Shown: positions 58,670 to 64,000 of the stretch, one piece after another | Numbering within the stretch: the first letter of the stretch is position 1 | Layout: the number at the start of each line of letters is the position of its first letter | Assembly (NCBI GenBank): GCA_016893485.2 | Contig: JAFEKX020000001.1 | Location: forward strand, 9,317,501 to 9,381,500 | Reading direction: 5' to 3' | From: Streptomyces sp. P3 | GTDB taxonomy: Bacteria; Actinomycetota; Actinomycetes; Streptomycetales; Streptomycetaceae | Length of the DNA stretch: 64,000 nt | Translations under genes and position numbers: made by a program | The notes under the pieces: generated by a model | Seen by the model: the letters and a program-made list of their open reading frames with translations, nothing else | What the model was told of the DNA's origin: nothing | Database searches by the model: none

Positions 58670-59227
58670 CCTGGCCTCCCTCTCTCCTCCACGACAACGG
58701 GATTCGGCGTTTCCCGATCCGCCGACGGGGCGGCCTTGTCACAGGGAGGACTTCAGGCAACCTGCAAACTCATCGGCGCGATGCACCGGTCCTGTTGTCG
58801 CGGGTGGCGCGGGGCGGGGAGGGGAGCCGCGGTCAAGATCCATGGATGAATCGAGGTCGTTCAGGCTGACTGGCTCTCGGGTCGTTCGACGAGGTGGAGT
58901 GCGTTCACGGCTCGCCCGCGCACCTGGGCGGACTCGACGAGCTTGAAGTCCGACAGTCCTTGCAGTCGGCGCCGGTTCTGGTGCCGTAGCGGACGCAGGC
59001 TGGTGCGCGGCGCCGTCAGTGCGGACGACGACGTCGGAGGGCAGGAGCGGACCGGTGGTGCGGTCGTCCGCGGACTTGGCGGTATCTGGCCCGTTGGGAG
59101 ATCAGGAACGTCCTCTCCCCTGAGACCTGCGGACACGCCCCCACAGCCGAACCGGGCGGACACTTGTTCCTCAGTACTCCTCAGGGCCTTCCGGCCGTGG
59201 AGGAACAAACCGACAGGAGGCGGGCAG
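58670..59227. other. Gene-free stretch upstream of the Gfo/Idh gene
   Basis: About 560 bases. A minus-strand frame ending at 58861 has a protein-like tail (NALHLVERPESQSA), but its upstream part is only the antisense of the next gene and I cannot assign it. Near 59160-59215 there are promoter-like AT patches and the ribosome site (AGGAGG, 59215-59220) for the gene at 59228. Confidence 0.35.
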
Positions 59228-60362
59228 ATGGCCGCGACGGATCGACCGGCGAAGTTCGCGATCGTGGGCACCGGCTGGAGGTCGGAGTTCTTCCTGCGGG
59301 GCGCCGCCGAGTTGCCCGGGCGGTTCGCCGTCACCGGGGTCCATTCGCGGTCGGCCGCGAGGCGCGAGGAGTTGGCGCGCCGGTTCGGAACCCTGGCGGT
59401 GGGCTCCGTCGAAGAGGCGGCCAATCAGGGCGAGCCCGACTTCGTGATCGTCGCGGTGCCCTGGCCGGCCGCGCCGGAGATCACGCAGCAGATCGTCGAA
59501 CTCGGTGTCGCCGTCCTTGAGGAGACCCCACCCGCTCCGGACCTCCCCACGATGCGAGCGTTGTGGTCCCGGGTGGGTGCACGGGACCTGGTGCAGGTGG
59601 CGGAACACAACATGTTCATGCCCGCGCACCGAGCTCGGCTGCGGATGGTGAAAGAGGGGCTGGTCGGCGAGCCCACCAGCGTGCAGGTGACCTCGAATCA
59701 CCTCTACCACGCGGTGTCGATCATGCGCGGACTGCTCGATGCGGGGCGCGGGCCCACGACGGTGATCGCCAACTCCGTCAGCACGTCCCTGGTCGAGCCC
59801 ATCGCCTTCGGGGCGCCTTCTCGGACAATCCTGATCCCGTCCCGCGTACGGCGACACTCGCGATCCTCGACTTCGGAGGCGGCCGCACGGGCCTCTACGA
59901 CTTCACCGAGAACCAGTGGTGGAACCCCTGCGGCACAGGAGGCTCACCGTGCGGGGAACGGGAGGCGAGATCGTCGACGATCGCGTGGTCTTCCTCGAGG
60001 ACCCGCGCACGGTCGTGGAGTCCGTCGTGACGCGCCGTCAGACCGGTATCGACATGAACCTGGAGGGGTTCTTCCTGGACAGCATCTCGGTGAACGGCCG
60101 TGCCATGTACCGCAATCCGTACCGCCCCGCCCGTCTGTCCGACGAGGACATCGCGGCCGCGACCATCGTCGAGCGGATGTCCATGTGGGTTCGTGGCGAG
60201 GGCCCGCCTCCGTACCCGTTGGCGGACGGTCTGCAGGACCACCTGCTGGGCCTGGCGATCGAGGAGTCGGCGCGGCTCGGCCGACCCGTTGTCACAGCCA
60301 CGGAGCCGTGGGCCGACGCCATCGGCCCTGACTTCGAGGCGGGAGTACCGGGAGAATCCTGA
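59228..60362 (+). CDS. Gfo/Idh/MocA family oxidoreductase
   Basis: NAD(P)-dependent sugar or inositol oxidoreductase of about 378 residues. The ATG at 59228 follows GGAGG. The Rossmann motif is FAIVGTGWRSEFFLRGA, then EPDFVIVAVPWPAAPEI and the family segment VQVAEHNMFMPAHRARL. The C-terminal half (ILDFGGGRTGLYDFTENQWW, PYRPARLSDEDIAAATIV) is in other frames after shifts near 59815 and 59935. The usual EKP motif is here EETPPA, so the catalytic lysine is not obvious. With nearby glycosidases it may process a released sugar, but this is inference. Confidence 0.85.
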
Positions 60363-60406
60363 AGTCGTTCGACTGGCTGGGCGCATGACGGTTGATCAGC
60401 CCCCCG

Positions 60407-60642
60407 TCACGCCTGGGAAGCCCTGCCGGACCGGGGTCTACGCGGCCCTTGCGGGCAGGCGGCTCCGCAGGCGAACACCTCGACGTCGAGGACGTGCACC
60501 CCGGAGTTGCCTCGTGCGATCCCCGCGGATACCGCCCCGGAGTCGTGCAGCAGACTCTTGCCGCACCAACAACACGCCCACCCGTCGTACTGCGCTTTGC
60601 TCAACCGTTCGACCGGGGGGGCGGCTCGGGGGCCTGCGTCAT
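60407..60642 (-). CDS. Small cysteine-rich protein, second of a coupled pair
   Basis: Protein of about 77 residues. The ATG at 60642 overlaps the stop of the upstream small gene (ATGA). The frame breaks in a run of seven C on the minus strand (60615-60621). With eight C it would read MTQAPEPPPPVERLSKAQ and continue into YDGWACCWCGKSLLHDSG and DVEVFACGA. The paired cysteines (CCWC and a later C) suggest a zinc-ribbon-like fold. Relatives are common in Streptomyces without known function. Confidence 0.65.
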
Positions 60643-60827
60643 GGCCGGTCCGCGACAGGGACCAGGTGGTACGCCTCGCGGCAGGAGTTGCAGGCGAAGT
60701 GCGCCGCACCTTCCGCGTCCCGCACGAGTCGGGCCGTAGCGCTGTACGCCTGGTGCCAGGCGCACCAGGTGATGCCATTGACCGGCGGGACGGTTGGCTG
60801 TCTGCCTGGTCCCGTGGGGTGCTGCAT
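60639..60827 (-). CDS. Small zinc-ribbon-like protein, first of a coupled pair
   Basis: Protein of 62 residues. The ATG at 60827 has AGGAGCC upstream. Motifs GITWCAWHQAYSATARLV and HFACNSCREAYHLVPVA provide Cys and His pairs of a small zinc-binding domain. It overlaps the next small gene by ATGA, so both are made together. This type of pair is frequent in Streptomyces genomes; function is not known. Confidence 0.7.
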   Translation of the reverse strand: MQHPTGPGRQPTVPPVNGITWCAWHQAYSATARLVRDAEGAAHFACNSCREAYHLVPVADRP

Positions 60828-60962
60828 GCCGATGGCTCCTTCGTCGCGCGTTCTGTCCGAACTTCGCGCGGAAGGCCTCTCACGGATGCAGCCGGACACC
60901 AGAGTTTTTCCGGGCCGTTCTTCATCGTCCGCAGGGCGCCGATATGCGGGTATACGGCAGCG

Positions 60963-61394
60963 TCAATCGGGTGTGACCGACGTCCCGCCCCAATCCTCCG
61001 GGGCAACATCCGCGAGCGTTTCCGAGAACGTCCATCGGTGGCCCGCGAGGTCGTCGGCGGTGTACTGCCGTTCGCCGTATTCGAAGTCGGTCGGTTCCAT
61101 GACGATACGGGCGCCATGCCTCCGGGCCTGGTCGCAATGGGTGCGAACGTTCTCCACGCGCACCATCACCGAGTGCGTGACCTCGCCGGCGTGCGGAGGG
61201 CGGCGATCACTTCCCGCATCCCCGACGATGACGGCACCGTCGCCGAACGCGAGCTGCGCGCGGTGGTCCTCGCCGATCCGCACCCGCTCGACAAACCCGA
61301 AGGCCGCGCCCAGCCAGCCGACCGCCGCCCGTACATCGGGATAGACCAGAACGGGGATCACCGTCGATGCGGGGATGGAGCGATTCGGCTTCAT
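60963..61394 (-). CDS. VOC family protein
   Basis: Glyoxalase/bleomycin-resistance-type protein of 143 residues, no frame shift. The ATG at 61394 starts MKPNRSIPASTVIPVLVYPD, then AVGWLGAAFGFVERVRIG. The ending DLAGHRWTFSETLADVAPEDWG matches the PhnB-like or YdhA-like VOC subgroup. Metal ligands are only partly kept, so a binding or enzymatic role is open. It stands alone. Confidence 0.88.
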   Translation of the reverse strand: MKPNRSIPASTVIPVLVYPDVRAAVGWLGAAFGFVERVRIGEDHRAQLAFGDGAVIVGDAGSDRRPPHAGEVTHSVMVRVENVRTHCDQARRHGARIVMEPTDFEYGERQYTADDLAGHRWTFSETLADVAPEDWGGTSVTPD

Positions 61395-61757
61395 GTCCGA
61401 CTCCAGACCTGTGGGCTGTGCCGCGGTGTGCGCCACTGAAGCACAGGGTTCCCGATAGCCGCCAGAGTCGATCTCCCAAGGTGTCGGCAGAACAGCGGGT
61501 GAGGAGGGTGACATACGCGGCGGTGAACTCGCCCCCATGTCGGTGGCGGCTCCGATGCCGACGTCGACGGCAGGTCGAGGAACCTGCGTTGAGGGCTCGG
61601 CGTTGGCCGGGCAGAGTCGGCGTCGCTCGGCCGGGGTGCGGGTCGAGCAGGCCAGCAGCGACGGCAGTCTGCTCGACCTCCGGCGTAGGCCGCTTCACGC
61701 CGCACTGGAAGCGCTGCGCCAGACCGTTCGACGAGGACGGGACGCAGGGCGGTCGGG
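61395..61757. other. Gene-free stretch between VOC and DUF4235 genes
   Basis: About 360 bases with open frames on both strands, none with a family match or start context I can support. It includes the upstream region of the VOC gene and the tail side of the DUF4235 gene. Confidence 0.4.
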
Positions 61758-61973
61758 TCAGCCGGGCCAGGTACCGGTCGGGCGCCGGGTGGCCACCGCG
61801 CCGCCTCGGTCGACGGCCGCCTCGACTCCCGCGAACATCGCGCCTCGCAGGACGGCGGCCGTCACGTCAGCACCTCGCGGCAACCGCGGTCCGCGTCGGT
61901 GGCCTTGGGCGCGTCCTGGTAGTTGCCGACGTCTTCCACACCTCGCTGAACAACGCGCCGACCGCCAAGCCAC
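61758..61973 (-). CDS. DUF4235 family membrane-associated protein (short N-terminus, frame-shifted)
   Basis: Small protein of about 71 residues. The GTG at 61973 has GGAGGG upstream and lies 10 bases after the DUF3618 stop. The conserved end is clear: EVLTAAVLRGAMFAGVEAAV and DRGGAVATRRPTGTWPG, as in DUF4235. The first third (VGALFSEVWKTVGNYQDAPK) only appears with one shift near 61930. It is shorter at the N-terminus than usual DUF4235 proteins, lacking the first hydrophobic helix. Confidence 0.65.
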   Translation of the reverse strand: MAWRSARCSARCGRRRQLPGRAQGHRRGPRLPRGADVTAAVLRGAMFAGVEAAVDRGGAVATRRPTGTWPG

Positions 61974-61982
61974 TGAGCCCTC

Positions 61983-62411
61983 CTACTTCTTCTTGCGGCG
62001 GAGCAGCACGTAGACGGCCAGCAGGGTCGCGCCCGCGGCGATCAGGGCGGTGCGGTTGTTCCGTACGGGCTCGGGGGCGTTGTCCTGCCATGCCTGTTGG
62101 GCCTGCGAGGCCTTGGTCTTCAGCTGTTCGACGGCTACGGCTGTCTTGTCCTTGACCGCGTCGGGGACCTTGTCCTGCAGCACCTGTGAGGCCTCGGCGG
62201 CTTTGGCCTTGGCCTGGCCTGTCAGTTCCGCGGTCTTCGCCGTGGTCTGTTCCTTGAGCGCGGTGGCTTTCTCCTGGGCGCGGGCTTTGACGTCCGCTTT
62301 GTCGGCCAGGGCCTGAACGGTCTGGCTCAGTTCGTGTCGGGTCTGCTCGACCTGCTCGCGCAGCTCGTCGGTGTCGGCGGCGACGGGTTCGTCGTGGGGC
62401 GGTTGCGTCAT
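61983..62411 (-). CDS. DUF3618 domain protein
   Basis: Protein of 142 residues, no frame shift. It starts at ATG 62411 with MTQPPHDEPVAADTDELREQ. The DUF3618 motif is LREQVEQTRHELSQTVQALA, followed by an Ala/Lys-rich amphipathic coiled region (ATALKEQTTAKTAELTGQAK). The C-terminal membrane anchor is TALIAAGATLLAVYVLLRRK. It is coupled to the holin-family gene by ATGA. Such genes often accompany DUF1469 and DUF4235 proteins in actinobacterial envelope-stress sets. Confidence 0.9.
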   Translation of the reverse strand: MTQPPHDEPVAADTDELREQVEQTRHELSQTVQALADKADVKARAQEKATALKEQTTAKTAELTGQAKAKAAEASQVLQDKVPDAVKDKTAVAVEQLKTKASQAQQAWQDNAPEPVRNNRTALIAAGATLLAVYVLLRRKKK

Positions 62412-62844
62412 CGTTTGACACTCTCCTTGATCTCGGCCAGGTCGGCCTTCACGCTGTCGATGGTCTGCTCGGGGCTGGAGGGGCCGCTTGGGCGACTTCC
62501 TTCTTCCCGGTCAGGGCCAGCACGGCGGCGGCCGCTGCGAGGACGGCGGCCACGATCAGTGCGGCGGCCCAGACCGGCAGCGGCACGGCCAGGGCGGCGA
62601 TCCCGGCGGCGACCAGGGCCTGCAGGGCGAGGAAGCCGGCCAGGCCCGCTCCGCCGAACAGGCCGCCGCCCTTGCCGTAGCGCTTGCCTTTCTCCGTCAT
62701 CTCGGCCTGCGCCAGCCGCATTTCGCCGCGTACCAGCTCCGTCAGCTGCTGAGAGGCGCGCTGTACCAGCTCGCCGACCGGTTCATCGGGGGTGCCACCG
62801 CGAGCGGTGGTACTGCCGGGCGTATGCCGGCTTGCCTGGTCCAT
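62408..62844 (-). CDS. Phage-holin-superfamily (DUF1469) membrane protein
   Basis: Membrane protein of about 145 residues. It starts at 62844 with MDQASRHTPGSTTARGGTP. The conserved LVQRASQQLTELVRGEMR and LAQAEMTEKGKRYGKGGG segment precedes two hydrophobic helices (FLALQALVAAGIAALAVP, AALIVAAVLAAAAAVLAL). One shift near 62485 leads to the expected end QTIDSVKADLAEIKESVKR, with TGA overlapping the DUF3618 start. Despite the name it is a host envelope protein, not a sign of prophage. Confidence 0.85.
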
Positions 62845-63111
62845 GATTCGCCTTCCTTCGCGGTGACGACCGAGTACCCCGAATCAGGGGAGGTGACGTC
62901 GTGGGGCAGGGCCCAGCTGTAGGCGTTCGTGCGACGGCGCATAAATGCCGTCGACTGGGGGCCAGGAGCTGCGCTCCGCTCCGCGCGCGCCCCTGGAGTC
63001 ATGACGGATGCGCGCTGGTCGCTCTTCGCCGAAGCCCCGGACATGCTGACGGCTCCCGTCCTGTGAACCAGGGGAGCCGTCCAGGTGGTGCGGGTGTGTG
63101 CCGACGGTGGG

Positions 63112-63390
63112 TCAGGCGTGACGGTGGGAGCGTCGATTGCCGGTGACCAGGCGGTAGAGGATGAGCAGGATCAGGGAGCCGACGATCGCGGCGATCCAGG
63201 TGGAGAGGTCGAAGAACCCGTCGATGGAGTCGACGCCGAAGATCACCTTGCCGAGCCAGCCGCCGAGCAGACCGCCGACGATGCCGATGAGCATGGTGAC
63301 GATGATGCCGCCCGGGTCCTTGCCCGGCATCAGCAGCTTGGCGATGGCTCCGGCGAGCAGGCCGATGATGATCCACGCGATGATTCCCAT
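63112..63390 (-). CDS. GlsB/YeaQ/YmgE family stress membrane protein
   Basis: Small membrane protein of 92 residues, no frame shift. The ATG at 63390 starts MGIIAWIIIGLLAGAIAKLL. The glycine-rich transglycosylase-associated pattern (MPGKDPGGIIVTMLIGIVGG, LLGGWLGKVIFG) and a last helix (WIAAIVGSLILLILYRLV) are typical. Function is not firmly known; members respond to osmotic or acid stress. It stands upstream of, and on the same strand as, the DUF1469/3618/4235 genes, separated by 267 bases. Confidence 0.92.
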   Translation of the reverse strand: MGIIAWIIIGLLAGAIAKLLMPGKDPGGIIVTMLIGIVGGLLGGWLGKVIFGVDSIDGFFDLSTWIAAIVGSLILLILYRLVTGNRRSHRHA

Positions 63391-63650
63391 GGTGCGTCTC
63401 CGCTTCCGCTTCGTCGAACAAAAGGCTGTGTCAGCTCTTCGTGTGCGCCGAACTGGCTCGAACAAACGTCTTCCTTCAGGATTAGGTGTTGCCGCGCCGC
63501 CGAGCCCTGAGCTGGCTACCGCCCTCCAGCCGTGATCGCGCCCGAGCCAGGGTCACCACCGGGCCAGTCGCGGGCCCATCGTCACTTGCCGTCCGCCTCC
63601 CCGGCGGACGTAGTGCCTCCAGCCGGGGCGCTTGCCCCTCCCGCTTGACT

Positions 63651-63704
63651 TGAGTAGACCTGTCTGTCTAGTCTATACCGCGATTAGACAGACAGGTCTA
63701 CTCA
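63651..63704. promoter_or_regulatory. Perfect 20-bp inverted repeat upstream of the MFS gene
   Basis: TGAGTAGACCTGTCTGTCTA at 63651-63670 is repeated exactly in reverse complement at 63685-63704, with a 14-base spacer that includes TCTATA. Each arm itself contains a smaller dyad, TAGAC and GTCTA around a 6-base core. This is the pattern of two adjacent operators of a TetR-like repressor over a drug-exporter promoter. It ends 20 bases before the MFS start. Confidence 0.75.
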
Positions 63705-63724
63705 CACATCGGACGGGAATGGTC

Positions 63725-64000
63725 ATGACGAAACTCTCGGTCGTCCCGGCGTCCATGCCGGCGCACGCGTCGGATGCTGCGCCCGTCGACGCCGGATCCG
63801 GATCCGGCCCCGCTGCCGCATTCGCTCGGGGCCGACGGCTGCCACCGAACGTGGCGCTGTACGTTCTCGCCTCGATCACCATCTCCTTCCTGGCGGCCTC
63901 CAGCGCGCCGACCCCGCTCTACGCGACCTACCAGGCCGAATGGGGCTTCGACCCGATCACCACGACCGTGGTCTTCGGCGTCTACGCGGTGGCCGTGCTG
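63725..64000 (+). CDS. MFS transporter (5' part, runs off the window)
   Basis: The ATG at 63725 starts MTKLSVVPASMPAHASDAAP. After an Ala/Gly-rich cytoplasmic stretch the first membrane helix is ALYVLASITISFLAASSAP. The loop TPLYATYQAEWGFDP and the beginning of a second helix (VFGVYAVAV) then follow before the edge. The pattern is that of MFS efflux pumps. The strong dyad just upstream suggests repression by a TetR-family protein, likely encoded outside this window. Confidence 0.8.
   Translation, partial: MTKLSVVPASMPAHASDAAPVDAGSGSGPAAAFARGRRLPPNVALYVLASITISFLAASSAPTPLYATYQAEWGFDPITTTVVFGVYAVAVL

Noticed and set aside
58861..59424. Minus-strand frame with a protein-like tail NALHLVERPES
   Set aside because: Its upstream two-fifths are antisense to the Gfo/Idh gene, and no family or start site could be supported for the rest.
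62408..62844. Phage-holin annotation as a sign of prophage
   Set aside because: The DUF1469 family is named for a superfamily; there are no integrase, capsid or attachment-site features nearby and the neighbours are host envelope genes.
1..64000. CRISPR arrays, tRNA/rRNA genes, insertion sequences
   Set aside because: I saw no regularly spaced repeats, no tRNA cloverleaf or rRNA segments, and no transposase with terminal repeats.

Overview
The window is very GC-rich, has high third-position GC, and carries Streptomyces-type genes: SARP/AfsR regulators with TTA codons, roadblock proteins, many secreted glycosidases, and short cysteine-containing leader peptides. It is best read as Streptomyces chromosome. 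Many genes are split by single-base indels, often inside C, G or T runs, while both halves keep family motifs. I treat these as probable sequencing errors and give coordinates for the whole gene, noting where the frame moves.

Layout. 1-12371 is one edge of a polyketide-type biosynthetic cluster: two divergent large regulators (AfsR-like and SARP-ATPase), then a co-directional run of cytochrome P450, secreted BBE-type flavin oxidase, crotonyl-CoA carboxylase/reductase, KAS III, 3-hydroxyacyl-CoA dehydrogenase and type II thioesterase. The carboxylase/reductase, KAS III and dehydrogenase form a pathway for an alkylmalonyl-CoA extender unit. 12372-17883 holds general metabolism: epoxide hydrolase, sulfite-oxidase-like enzyme, molbindin, M24 peptidase, RibD-like reductase, ketopantoate reductase and TetR. 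18004-20172 is a compact roadblock/DUF4388 signalling locus, followed by a MarR regulator.

21026-36071 is a sulfur island. On the minus strand it reads: solute-binding lipoprotein, two permeases, two ATPases (Opp/Dpp type), NtaA/DmoA monooxygenase, a second luciferase-like monooxygenase, alpha/beta hydrolase, FMN reductase, then metY and metX. A 24-codon cysteine-containing leader peptide precedes the transporter operon and another precedes metY. Next to it lie a DsbA-like protein, an Rrf2 regulator and a divergent cupin. The promoters of the transporter operon and the Rrf2/cupin pair share an 11-bp block. A PIG-L deacetylase follows.

38240-41743 is a coupled lipid phosphatase / lipid kinase / BrkB / PAP2 set. 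41872-55663 holds three large secreted glycosidases (GH35, GH106, GH29) around an arsenic cluster (arsM, arsR, aquaporin, arsC) that has no classical efflux pump. 55832-61394 contains small enzymes and regulators. 61758-63390 holds small envelope/stress proteins (DUF4235, DUF3618, phage-holin family, GlsB). The window ends in the start of an MFS transporter behind a perfect 20-bp inverted repeat.
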